Positions 9,000 to 16,853 are shown, counted from the first letter of the stretch. The stretch is 41,300 nucleotides of DNA from Bacteroidota bacterium (GCA_013286425.1 JABDFS010000017.1:1-41300), one strand, 5' to 3'. Translations and numbers: made by a program. Notes: generated from the letters alone by a model not told the origin.

Positions 9000-9122
9000 G
9001 AGCGATGAATGCAATTTAATAATTAATCCAGGCTGTGACTGTTTATAATTCAGCAATGCAACAACTGCATATCTTTGAGCGTTGCTGCAGATACAGGTAA
9101 TCTTCAATTTTATATTTATCAC

Positions 9123-10238
9123 ATGGCGAAAAAAACTTCAAAGCTTAAACACAAAGACATAATAAGTAAAGATTCTCTTGATTTTTTAAAAGAATACATC
9201 AACACCCCATCACCTGTTGGTTTTGAAACCAGCGGGCAAAAAGTTTGGTTGAATTATGTAAAAAATTATGTTGATACAATATTTACTGATCCTTACGGAA
9301 CAGCAGTTGGGGTGATCAATCCAGGTGCGGATTTTAAAGTTGTTATAGAAGCGCATGCAGATGAAATAAGCTGGTTTGTAAATTATATAAATGACCAGGG
9401 GTTGATCTATCTTAAACGCAATGGCGGTGTTGATCACCAGATAGCACCTGCTATGCGTGTATTGATTCATGGTAAGAAAGGCACTGTAAAAGCAGTGTTT
9501 GGCTGGCCTGCTATTCATACAAGACATTCCGGAACTGAAACAAAAGAACCACAGCCCAAACCAGATAATTTGTTTCTTGATTGTGGTGCACGCAATAAAA
9601 AAGAAGTGGAGGAACTTGGTATTCATATCGGCGCTGTTGTTACTTACCAGGATGGCTTTGATGAAGTATCACACAACTATTTTATTGGCCGCGCATTTGA
9701 TAATCGCGTTGGTGGATTTATGATCGCAGAAGTAGCAAGGTTGATTAATGAAAACAAGAACAAATTGCCTTTTGGTTTATATGTTGTAAATGCTGTGCAG
9801 GAAGAAATTGGTTTGCGCGGTGCTGAAATGATAGCAAGAAGAATAAAACCGAACATTGCTATTGTTACAGATGTTACGCATGACACCACTACACCGATGA
9901 TCAATAAAATTGTTGAAGGTGATATATCGTGCGGTAAAGGGCCGGCACTTTCATATGCACCTGCAGTGCATAATAAATTACTTGCTTTTGTTGGCGATGT
10001 AGCGGATAAGAAAAAGATACCGGTGCAATGGCGCACATTAAGCAGGTCAACCGGGACAGATACGGATAGTTTCGCTTATGCCAACGATGGTTGCCCTTCA
10101 GTTCTTATTTCAATTCCGTTGCGTTATATGCATACAACTGTTGAGATGTTGCATCGCGATGATATCGAAAACACGATAAGATTAATGTATGAAACTTTGA
10201 TTGAGTTAACACCTAAAACCAATTTGAGTTATTTGTAA
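9123..10238 (+). CDS. M42 family metallo-aminopeptidase
   Basis: This 371-residue protein belongs to family M42 (glutamyl aminopeptidase/TET type), cytosolic dodecameric di-metal aminopeptidases that degrade peptides. All ligand and catalytic motifs are present: IEAHADEISW (metal His, Asp), AFDNRVGG (bridging Asp), AVQEEIGLRGA (catalytic and ligand Glu), IVTDVTHDTTT (Asp) and MHTTVEM (His). The start is the ATG at 9123 (MAKKTSK); the 16 in-frame codons upstream are non-conserved. The preceding gene is divergent, with a 123-bp intergenic region. The following M23-like gene starts 16 bp downstream, so the two are probably one unit. Confidence 0.92.
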   Translation: MAKKTSKLKHKDIISKDSLDFLKEYINTPSPVGFETSGQKVWLNYVKNYVDTIFTDPYGTAVGVINPGADFKVVIEAHADEISWFVNYINDQGLIYLKRNGGVDHQIAPAMRVLIHGKKGTVKAVFGWPAIHTRHSGTETKEPQPKPDNLFLDCGARNKKEVEELGIHIGAVVTYQDGFDEVSHNYFIGRAFDNRVGGFMIAEVARLINENKNKLPFGLYVVNAVQEEIGLRGAEMIARRIKPNIAIVTDVTHDTTTPMINKIVEGDISCGKGPALSYAPAVHNKLLAFVGDVADKKKIPVQWRTLSRSTGTDTDSFAYANDGCPSVLISIPLRYMHTTVEMLHRDDIENTIRLMYETLIELTPKTNLSYL

Positions 10239-10254
10239 AAAGTAATTTTGTTAC

Positions 10255-10968
10255 ATGATCTATAACCGCACACTTGCATCTTCTTTAAAAAGATACCAAC
10301 AAACATTTCATAAGGTAGTGCCGTTTATTCCCGGGAAAGACAAGCTGTTGTTGATGAATTTTACAGCCACTAACACAGAGCTTAAAAGCATAAATATTGA
10401 TGATGAAAATATTTTCGCTTCATACATCGAACAAAAAATAAAAAACAGCGGCGCCTTATATGGTATTGGTGGTTATGCTGAATATCGTTCTTTATACAGC
10501 CGCAGTAATGTATTTGATAATGCGCCTGGGGCTGAACCACGGCGTTTGCATTTGGGCATTGATATCTGGTGTGAAGCAGGCACGCCTGTTTATGCATTCA
10601 TGGGTGGCATGGTGCACAGCTTTGCTTTTAATAACAGATATGGTGATTACGGTGCTACACTTGTATTATTGCACCAGTTAGATGGCAATGCATTTTATAG
10701 TTTGTATGGCCATATTTCGCTTGATGATATCAATAACATTTTACCCGGGCAATACATAACACGCGGAGAAGAAATAGCACATGTTGGTGCTTATAGTGAA
10801 AATGGAAACTGGCCGCCGCACCTGCATTTTCAGCTTATTTATGATATGGAATTGAATAAAGGAGATTACCCAGGTGTGTGCGCTTATGGCGAGAAAGATA
10901 AGTATCTTAAGAATTGTCCTGATCCTGACCTGGTGTTGAATATGATGCAATACGCAAAAGAGCGTTGA
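10255..10968 (+). CDS. M23/LytM-type metallopeptidase domain protein
   Basis: This 237-residue protein has an M23 peptidase (LytM-like) domain in its C-terminal two-thirds. Zinc-site motifs are HLGIDIW (HxxxD, about residues 100-106), YGHIS (about 150) and PPHLHFQ (HxH, about 184-190), so the full set of ligands is present. Family members cut peptidoglycan cross-bridges or related peptides. No signal peptide is evident at the N-terminus (MIYNRTLAS), which is unusual for a cell-wall hydrolase. It may act on a cytoplasmic substrate, or be exported by another route. It follows the M42 gene by 16 bp. Confidence 0.85.
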   Translation: MIYNRTLASSLKRYQQTFHKVVPFIPGKDKLLLMNFTATNTELKSINIDDENIFASYIEQKIKNSGALYGIGGYAEYRSLYSRSNVFDNAPGAEPRRLHLGIDIWCEAGTPVYAFMGGMVHSFAFNNRYGDYGATLVLLHQLDGNAFYSLYGHISLDDINNILPGQYITRGEEIAHVGAYSENGNWPPHLHFQLIYDMELNKGDYPGVCAYGEKDKYLKNCPDPDLVLNMMQYAKER

Positions 10969-10998
10969 TTAATTCACTGTAAAATTTTAATTGTTTAT

Positions 10999-11006
10999 TA
11001 TTTTTG
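10999..11006 (+). promoter_or_regulatory. Candidate Bacteroidota -7 box ahead of the 55-residue gene
   Basis: TATTTTTG matches TAnnTTTG exactly and lies 25 bp before the ATG at 11032. No TTG -33 element is seen at the expected distance, so this is a weak prediction. Confidence 0.4.
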
Positions 11007-11031
11007 ACAGATTAAAATCAAAACAAATAAT

Positions 11032-11199
11032 ATGTCTAAACAGAGCAGCCAGCCGATCGAACCAAAAAAGTTTATACTAACAGCTTTCATTGCTTTTGTT
11101 GTTGTATTTGTTTTTGCAATGCTTATGATGCTTTTGAGTGGTGATTACTCTCACGACGAAAGCGGAAGGCATTATAATACTAAAGTTGTAGAACCTTAA
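11032..11199 (+). CDS. 55-residue single-pass membrane protein
   Basis: This is a short open frame (MSKQSSQPIEPKKF...VVEP). It has a hydrophilic N-terminus, one membrane helix (about residues 15-37, with a run of Val, Phe and Met) and a polar C-terminus SGDYSHDESGRHYNTK. It has its own candidate -7 box, a clean ATG and no overlap with the upstream gene, all of which support a real gene. Its TAA stop overlaps the TAA stop of the convergent barrel gene inside a shared TTAA. I do not recognise a family. Confidence 0.65.
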   Translation: MSKQSSQPIEPKKFILTAFIAFVVVFVFAMLMMLLSGDYSHDESGRHYNTKVVEP

Positions 11200-12542
11200 G
11201 GGATTTGCCTAACTATTCCTGCATTAATGCCTACACTGGAAATAGAAAGATTGCCTGTGCCTACACCGTTTAACGTTGTTTTGAAATATGGCTCTATACG
11301 CAGGTTGGTCTTATTGCCTGTTTTTAACTCGTAGCCCGCACTCAGGTTAAATATAGAAAACCAGTCTTGTGTTGTATGGTAATAAGGAGCGCTTCCGGAA
11401 TGCTGCCACCCGGCACTATCAATATATTTAAAATTATAAAACTCTTTATTCATAAGATAAGATGAAAGCCCGACAGCAGCAAAGAAAGTATGTTTTTTTC
11501 TTGTGCTGATATCGTATTTTATGTTTAAAGGAATTTCGAACATTTTACAATACCCGTTTACATTAATGATTTTCTTATCATTAAAATAGTGGAGATTGCT
11601 TTTGTCAAAGTATTCCCCTGCTGTATAATAATTCTTTTTGGCAAGATAAAAGCCTGATTCAACACTAAGGCGCTTGCCGAACTTATAACCTGCCAATAAT
11701 CCAACATTATAACCTAAAGGTTCTGCCTGCTGGTATTTGATAAAGCTGAGATCTGCACCTGCAATAAGCCCTGCATAAAAATAATGTGTGTTGATTTTTT
11801 CTTTTTGTGTTGATGATTTTTTAGCAGCAATATTATTCTTATTGTGTGTTGTAGTATCAATTTGATTAATACTACCATTTAAGCTGACCGGAGGATTTTT
11901 TTGCTGAGATGTTTGCGAATCAATAGTTGGTTTTAAATAAGCGATATCAGCATTTATCTTAGGTTTTTTTGTATCACCTGTTTCAACAATTATTGGCTGT
12001 TGAGATAAAGAATCGTTATTCGTTGTTCGATTATTATTACCTGGTTGTTGGGTAGACAATACAGTATTGTTATCGTCATTATTGTTCAAATTGCGATTGC
12101 TGTTTGTTGGCTTTACATTATTTGTATTTGCAGTAAAATGTTTTAGACTAAACTGAGCAGCTTGTTTAGTTTCTTTTGTAGTATTTTCTTCCGAAACTGT
12201 ATTGTCATTTTTTATATCATTTGATTTTACATCTGTTTTTGGTGATAAAGAAACACTTTGATCAGCGTTATCTTTTTTTGATGCTGCAGCCTGCAAACTG
12301 TTTACCGGCTTTGCACGTGCATCATTAAACTTATTGTATTCTGTATTTGCTATCCAGCCAAGCGGAATTAATAATAACCACCAAAATGCAAAACGGCGTT
12401 TCTTCTTTTTCTCTTCAACCGGGCTGTCTTCGCTTTCATGAACGGCTTTATACACAGCATGCCAGTCAGCAGCCATTGCTGCATCCACCTCATAGTTTTC
12501 AGCAGCCTTACGCATCATTTCATCCATATCGTCTTCTTTCAT
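11196..12542 (-). CDS. Anti-sigma-like/outer-membrane beta-barrel fusion protein
   Basis: This is a 448-residue protein with three parts. Residues 1-50 are cytoplasmic-looking and charged (MDEMMRKAAENYEVDAAMAADW), ending in a KKKKRR stop-transfer cluster. Residues 51-66 form one hydrophobic helix. Residues 70-250 are a low-complexity Asn/Thr/Gln/Lys-rich linker. The last ~195 residues read as an outer-membrane beta-barrel (PorT-like, PF13568 type), with repeats such as YFYAGLIAGADLSF, YNVGLLAGYKFGKRLSVESGF and the terminal SSVGINAGIVRQIP. The ATG at 12542 overlaps the sigma-factor stop as ATGA, indicating translational coupling; an ATG at 12551 would add three residues. The context suggests a membrane-anchored regulator of the sigma factor. 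This is inferred from gene order. Confidence 0.75.
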   Translation of the reverse strand: MKEDDMDEMMRKAAENYEVDAAMAADWHAVYKAVHESEDSPVEEKKKKRRFAFWWLLLIPLGWIANTEYNKFNDARAKPVNSLQAAASKKDNADQSVSLSPKTDVKSNDIKNDNTVSEENTTKETKQAAQFSLKHFTANTNNVKPTNSNRNLNNNDDNNTVLSTQQPGNNNRTTNNDSLSQQPIIVETGDTKKPKINADIAYLKPTIDSQTSQQKNPPVSLNGSINQIDTTTHNKNNIAAKKSSTQKEKINTHYFYAGLIAGADLSFIKYQQAEPLGYNVGLLAGYKFGKRLSVESGFYLAKKNYYTAGEYFDKSNLHYFNDKKIINVNGYCKMFEIPLNIKYDISTRKKHTFFAAVGLSSYLMNKEFYNFKYIDSAGWQHSGSAPYYHTTQDWFSIFNLSAGYELKTGNKTNLRIEPYFKTTLNGVGTGNLSISSVGINAGIVRQIP

Positions 12543-13117
12543 GTAAAGCATAAAATGTTGCCTTTGTCGTCTTTTACCAAATATTTTTGAAGAAACGCCC
12601 TTGCCTTTGAAAGATTTGATTTAGATGTGCCCACAGAAATTCCAAGCATGTTTGCAATTTCCTGGTGTGTGTATCCATCAATAACATATAAATTAAAAAC
12701 CACTTTATAGGCCGGACTAAGTTTTCTTATAAGAGATATCAGTTCTTTATATACAATACTGTTTTCACCATTATTGTTTACACCTGTATGTTGTTCGTGA
12801 TGTTCCAGGAGTTGAGTGGCGTGCGAAGAAACCAGGTTCTCTCTTCCCATAAAATCTATTGACGCATTAATAACAATTCTTCTGATCCATCCAAGTAACA
12901 TACTTTCTACATGTTCATAATCTCTTATTTCAAACTTTTTAAAATTCTTAAAAATTTTTACAAAAGCGTCGTTTGCTGCGTGTGCCGCATTTTCAAAAGA
13001 ATGCACATAACGGTACGATATACGCAATGCATACGAAAGATACCTGTCGTAAAGCATTTTCTGGCATTTTGGATCATTATCCATACAGCCCTGCATTATA
13101 TGTAAAAGTTCATCCAA
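12539..13117 (-). CDS. ECF-type RNA polymerase sigma factor
   Basis: This is a 192-residue sigma-70 family ECF factor. Region 2 spans about residues 25-85 (YRYVHSFENAAHAANDAFVKIFKNF) and region 4 about 125-180, with the helix-turn-helix GYTHQEIANMLGISVGTSKSNL. There is no region 3, as expected for ECF factors. It directs RNA polymerase to a specific promoter set, probably under control of the coupled downstream membrane protein. A GCAAC...CGGG element about 33 bp upstream may be an autoregulatory promoter. The start is the first ATG and gives a normal ECF length. Confidence 0.92.
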   Translation of the reverse strand: MDELLHIMQGCMDNDPKCQKMLYDRYLSYALRISYRYVHSFENAAHAANDAFVKIFKNFKKFEIRDYEHVESMLLGWIRRIVINASIDFMGRENLVSSHATQLLEHHEQHTGVNNNGENSIVYKELISLIRKLSPAYKVVFNLYVIDGYTHQEIANMLGISVGTSKSNLSKARAFLQKYLVKDDKGNILCFT

Positions 13118-13149
13118 GCCGGCGCTTAATAATTTTATGTGATAATAAA

Positions 13150-13174
13150 CCCGTAAAAATGTAGAAAGGTTGCC
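13150..13174 (-). promoter_or_regulatory. Candidate ECF-type promoter for the sigma operon
   Basis: On the minus strand GGCAACCTTT is followed, after 15 bases, by CGGG, placed 33-57 bp before the sigma start codon. AAC-containing -35 and CG-containing -10 elements are typical of ECF promoters, so autoregulation is plausible. The match rests on pattern only. Confidence 0.4.
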
Positions 13175-13187
13175 TCTGTTTTTAGTT

Positions 13188-13472
13188 TTATAATAACTCC
13201 ATCGTTATTAATTTCCATTCTTCGGTAAGACTGATGGCCGGCTGTTGTGCATGCGCGCGATGATACCAATAACCGGCATTTGAAATATCGCCTTCTTTCC
13301 TGTGTAAATATGCATGCACGCGGCAAGCGTTTTTATCATCAAGCGCATCAATTAGCGCATGCGCTTTATCCCAATTGCCTTTTGCATCCCACCATAAGGC
13401 CTGTATGTATAAAGGTTGGTTTGATGGCAACTCATCATTTTCAATGGTTAGTAGAAATTCATCATAGGTCAT
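13188..13472 (-). CDS. Small soluble conserved protein (TPR-like helical)
   Basis: This is a 94-residue protein rich in Trp, His and Tyr, with phrases such as ALWWDAKGNWDKAHALIDAL, CRVHAYLHRKEGD and AGYWYHRAH. The repeated W...A.. helix pattern fits one or two tetratricopeptide-like repeats. I recognise it as a type of small conserved hypothetical seen in several phyla, but no function is known to me. It starts 1 bp after the stop of the 92-residue membrane protein and ends the radical SAM operon. It is followed by the divergently regulated sigma operon region on the same strand. Confidence 0.75.
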   Translation of the reverse strand: MTYDEFLLTIENDELPSNQPLYIQALWWDAKGNWDKAHALIDALDDKNACRVHAYLHRKEGDISNAGYWYHRAHAQQPAISLTEEWKLITMELL

Positions 13473-13473
13473 A

Positions 13474-13752
13474 CTAATGAAAGTTTAGATCTGAAAGCCC
13501 TGTTCCGCAGGAAATCCCGCTCAGCAAAAGTAGAATTCCTCCACTTAATAAAAACCCTTTTCCCCATTCTTTTGAACTGGAAACATAAGCCAGGAAGAAC
13601 AGGAATAAATTCAGCAATCCACCGCCTAAACAAACCAAACCAAGAGCTAATGCAAAGTCTGAGAGGTTTGCAAGGCCTACAATAATTCCAATGGCAACAA
13701 CTATTGCGCAATCGATAAATGCAACTCTGTATGCAAGCCGCCAGTTCTTCAT
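13474..13752 (-). CDS. Small membrane protein in the radical SAM operon
   Basis: This is a 92-residue protein with three hydrophobic segments (about residues 12-30, 34-57 and 66-84) and a short basic N-terminus (MKNWRLAYR). No catalytic motif is seen. Its ATG overlaps the radical SAM stop codon as ATGA, so its translation is probably coupled to that of the enzyme, and it may serve as a membrane partner or anchor. That role is inferred. The next gene begins one base after its stop. Confidence 0.72.
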   Translation of the reverse strand: MKNWRLAYRVAFIDCAIVVAIGIIVGLANLSDFALALGLVCLGGGLLNLFLFFLAYVSSSKEWGKGFLLSGGILLLLSGISCGTGLSDLNFH

Positions 13753-15170
13753 GCCATACTATTTTTAAGTTTTGAAGTTGCGATCTCTTTCTGCAATAGT
13801 TCTACGTGCGCTTCCTTGCTGTCACGATAAAACATGTTCATGGTTTCAAAAGGTATAATTCTTCCGTCTTTGTTTACGATATGCACGCAACTTTTCTTTA
13901 TAGCTCTTACATCAAAATCATACGCATCAATAAACCGCATAATAATAATGCGGAAAAGATTTTCATATCCTAAACCCGGCGCATGAATTTGGGGCAAACA
14001 ACAAAGCAATTCTTTAAAATTATTTTCAACACGGTCAACCGATATACCGGTGCTGAAAATTTTAAGCATATGTGCATGCAGTTGTTCATCCTGTTCGTAC
14101 ACGATCGTATTGCGGCTGTTGTTTAATAAATGCGCAGGATCAACATAGCGTGTCATTGGAAAAACCTGGCCTGCTAATTTTAAAGCATAACCCATTATCA
14201 AGGCATCAGGATTACACGGAACAGGAATAAGATCGTTTGGCTGAAAAGTATTTGTTTGTTCTAAAATTTTTTGTCGCACATCTGTCATGGTTATCCTGTC
14301 TGTTGCTGCATCAAAATGTTCAAGCCTTCCTGCAATTTGTGTTGGCTGAAATGTAACGCCCCTTACACATGGTTGCTTTAAAGCAAATTCTGTTATTGCG
14401 CCAATCTCATCATCATTCAGACCTTTCTGTAAGGTAACTACCAGTGTTGTTGAAAGGTTGAATTCATTTAAATGATCAAGCGCCTGCTTTCGTATATCAG
14501 TAAGGTCTTTTCCACGCAGTTGCATTAATGCTTCCGGTTTAAAAGAATCAAACTGCAGGTAAATTTCAAAGTCGGGCATATACGAAGCAAGCTGCCTTAC
14601 AAATTCTCTGTCTTTTGCTATACGAATGCCATTTGTATTCACCATTAAATGCCGGATAGGTTTTGTTTTGGCAATATCAAGAATAACAAAAAAATCAGGA
14701 TGAATAGTTGGTTCGCCACCGCTTATCTGCACTACATCCGGCCTGCCTTCGTTGGCAACAATTATATCAAGCATGCGTTCAACTTCTTCAATTGTTCTAT
14801 GCCTGCCGTAATGTGGTGAACTCATAGCATAACATGTTGGACAAGTGAGGTTGCACCGGTCTGTAATTTCAACAACAGTTAGGCAGCTATGCTGTTCGTG
14901 ATCTGCACATAAACCACAATCATAGGGGCAACCATACAATGTTTGTGTATTGAAATGCAAAGGCATCTCGCTTGGCTTGTTATAGTTGCGGATGTTTTTG
15001 TAGTATTCAACATCAGTTGCGATCAATACTTTCTGAAACCCATGCTCAACGCAATTCTTCAGCATGAAAACATTATTGTTTTCAAACACAATTTTTGCAT
15101 CCACTCTTTTTAAGCAAACGGGGCAAAGGCTGATGGTAAAATCGTAGTAAGTATATGGGCGTTCCGGCAT
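13749..15170 (-). CDS. Radical SAM enzyme with auxiliary Fe-S sites, MJ0619/Tes-like
   Basis: This is a 473-residue radical SAM protein. The core cluster motif is CxxxCxxC at Cys106/110/113 (DRCNLTCPTC), with GGEP at about 149-152. Additional Cys sets suggest auxiliary sites: C16-x2-C19 with C40, C81-x3-C85-x2-C88 (GCPYDCGLC) with C96, and Cys in a C-terminal domain (CNPDA, CCLP, KKSCVH). The arrangement, together with the C-terminal FIDAYDFD...DGRIIPF, resembles the archaeal MJ0619 family, which includes the tetraether lipid synthase Tes and the methanopterin methylase. In archaea these enzymes join or methylate unreactive carbons. The substrate here is unknown. It heads a tight operon with two small proteins. 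Initiation at 15170 (MPERPYTYYD) directly precedes the first Cys pair. Confidence 0.82.
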   Translation of the reverse strand: MPERPYTYYDFTISLCPVCLKRVDAKIVFENNNVFMLKNCVEHGFQKVLIATDVEYYKNIRNYNKPSEMPLHFNTQTLYGCPYDCGLCADHEQHSCLTVVEITDRCNLTCPTCYAMSSPHYGRHRTIEEVERMLDIIVANEGRPDVVQISGGEPTIHPDFFVILDIAKTKPIRHLMVNTNGIRIAKDREFVRQLASYMPDFEIYLQFDSFKPEALMQLRGKDLTDIRKQALDHLNEFNLSTTLVVTLQKGLNDDEIGAITEFALKQPCVRGVTFQPTQIAGRLEHFDAATDRITMTDVRQKILEQTNTFQPNDLIPVPCNPDALIMGYALKLAGQVFPMTRYVDPAHLLNNSRNTIVYEQDEQLHAHMLKIFSTGISVDRVENNFKELLCCLPQIHAPGLGYENLFRIIIMRFIDAYDFDVRAIKKSCVHIVNKDGRIIPFETMNMFYRDSKEAHVELLQKEIATSKLKNSMA

Positions 15171-15376
15171 AAGCAGTTTAATGGATTATAAAGATATAAC
15201 CTGTTGGCGGAGTTTTGTTAGTGAAGTATATAGTACATAATCAAAAGTAAAAGTTGAAAGCGCTTTTAACTATTGATTAATAGGGGATGCCGGGTATGCA
15301 ACTGCAGGTTGATTATTTTATCAATTACCATTGTATGCTTACCTGTAAGCTTGTTTTGGCGGATTATTATCGTTAT

Positions 15377-15494
15377 ATAACCGGCATTTCTTCTCTCCAA
15401 TAAATTGAGTTTATACCGGCAAATGGCGGGTTTACATTAGAACGCTTGCATATTTGAAATACTTATATAAATCATAATTGCAAATGCCGGTTAT
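15377..15494. repeat. 13-bp inverted repeat pair
   Basis: ATAACCGGCATTT (15377-15389) and its exact reverse complement AAATGCCGGTTAT (15482-15494) are 92 bp apart. Between them lies a related CCGGCAAATGGCGGG segment. No gene is inside. The pair could be a decayed element or a structured transcript. Confidence 0.7.
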
Positions 15495-15629
15495 GAGATT
15501 TGCCTTCAATCCAAAATCTTTTCTTCTGTTTCTCATAGCGTTCTGCAATTATACTAACCCGCTTTGCAATTACCGGGCATAAATAAAACAGGAACAAAAC
15601 TATTAGCAAACAACTATTATAGATTTATT

Positions 15630-15696
15630 AAAAAGAGACAAAAGAGGGACAAAAGAGATACTAAACACATATTTTGCCTATGTTTTGTCTCTTTTT
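15630..15696. repeat. 11-bp tandem repeat with 14-bp inverted repeat
   Basis: Three 11-bp units in a row (GAGACAAAAGA, GGGACAAAAGA, GATACTAAACA; 15635-15667) overlap the left arm of a perfect inverted repeat, AAAAAGAGACAAAA (15630-15643) with TTTTGTCTCTTTTT (15683-15696). The units resemble those at 41250-41293. Confidence 0.75.
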
Positions 15697-16059
15697 AGTT
15701 TGTATTTTACCTCTCTTTGAAATGATATTGATAATAGTTACTCCATGCCCAGGGAATAGCCGTTGAAGAATTTACCCCTGGCTTTTTTGCCCGTTAAAAT
15801 CTTTGTCATTATTTTTTCCTGCTGGTTCCTCCACCTTCATTTTACACAGTTAAACGGCGAAATTGCTTGCCGGTAATTGTCGTTGGTGTTCCAAATATGC
15901 TTTTTACTTATCAACTCTTATAACTGACTCAATACCAAATTTTCAACATATATCAATACCGTTAATGCAAGAGGCGTATTGAAGTAATGAACTTGCTGGT
16001 ACCTTTTGTATTATATGGCAATAGCTTTACAAAAAGCGGGAAAGATTAGGGAATAAATT

Positions 16060-16734
16060 TTAAACAAGCGACTGTATTGGTGAATACTGTACCAATTGCT
16101 TTGGATAAATAATATACCTGTAATAATACAACAACCCAAGCAGGGTAACTATCTGAATAGTTGAAAACCCGATACTGAAAGTATAATGGGGCTTTATAAA
16201 ATCAAGCATAAAGCGAAAGAAGCAATAAGTGATCATGAATATTTTAAACCGTGCTCCGTTTTGCAGTGTGTATTTTTTTTTAATTTGTACAAGTGTTATC
16301 CAGAGCAGCACCAGGAAAAGAATTTCATAAAGACAAACAGGATGACGCAGTTCATCATCACCCAAATGCATTCCCCATGGCAGTGTTGTGGGCAGCCCGT
16401 AAGTTTCTTCATAAATGCCCATGCTGAAGCAACCAATGCGGCCAATGATTAATGCAAGTATAACCGGATACGTAAACAGATCACCGGAAGCGGTTTTTTC
16501 TTTGATCAATTTTTTTACCAGCTCAACGCCGGCAAGGCCACCAAGCAAACCACCTACGATAGTTTTGTTTGAATAGAAGTAAGCAATAACATTTTTTGAT
16601 TGTAGTAATGCTGTGGGATTTTCAAGCCCTCCAATTAACCTGCTGCCAACAAAGGCACCAAGCGTTGCACTGATGATGATCCATATACGGTTGGATGATT
16701 CAATTACATCGCCTTTCCTTCTTTTTAAAAACAA
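16060..16734 (-). CDS. Divergent Lgt-like membrane protein (N-terminus extends upstream, start unclear)
   Basis: This is a membrane protein related to prolipoprotein diacylglyceryl transferase (Lgt). Visible family segments are TIVGGLLGGLAGVE, IIGRIGCFSMGIYEE, LPWGMHLGDD and RHPVCLYEI. Several residues important in E. coli Lgt appear changed: the His of the HGG loop is Val, and the Asn and Glu of the GRIGN...E signature are Cys and Ile. The first usable codon is TTG at 16734, but the frame stays open and family-like for 38 more codons to 16848 (LHFPVTITIGSN, LLHTITEFAGLFIGFRYY). No ATG, GTG or TTG occurs in that stretch. The true N-terminus is therefore probably near 16830 with an unusual start. 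It follows the aldo/keto reductase gene and may be co-transcribed with it. Confidence 0.7.
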   Translation of the reverse strand: MFLKRRKGDVIESSNRIWIIISATLGAFVGSRLIGGLENPTALLQSKNVIAYFYSNKTIVGGLLGGLAGVELVKKLIKEKTASGDLFTYPVILALIIGRIGCFSMGIYEETYGLPTTLPWGMHLGDDELRHPVCLYEILFLVLLWITLVQIKKKYTLQNGARFKIFMITYCFFRFMLDFIKPHYTFSIGFSTIQIVTLLGLLYYYRYIIYPKQLVQYSPIQSLV

Positions 16735-16853
16735 ATAATAGCGAAAGCCGATAAATAACCCTGCAAATTCAGTGATGGTATGTAACAGAATTTTGTTGCT
16801 GCCAATAGTTATGGTTACAGGAAAATGCAGGAGTAAAAATTTAGAGATTTATT

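Larger units (their letters stand above)
15171..16059. other. 890-bp non-coding spacer with repeats
   Basis: No convincing gene is seen on either strand. The spacer separates the Lgt-like gene from the radical SAM operon. It contains a 13-bp inverted pair (15377/15482), an 11-bp tandem repeat with a 14-bp inverted repeat (15630-15696) and several degenerate GCAATTAcc / CCGG phrases. The radical SAM promoter presumably lies in its first 100 bp, but no clear TAnnTTTG was found there. Confidence 0.6.

Noticed and set aside
9000-9122. 41-codon extension of the UbiA-like protein
   Set aside because: The added residues show no membrane or family character and would abut the divergent M42 gene, leaving no promoter space.
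15630-15696. CRISPR-like array or transposon end
   Set aside because: Units are only 11 bp with no spacers, no cas genes are nearby, and no transposase or target duplication is seen.
16060-16734. Functional prolipoprotein diacylglyceryl transferase (lgt)
   Set aside because: Key residues of the E. coli enzyme appear substituted, so calling it the housekeeping Lgt is not justified.
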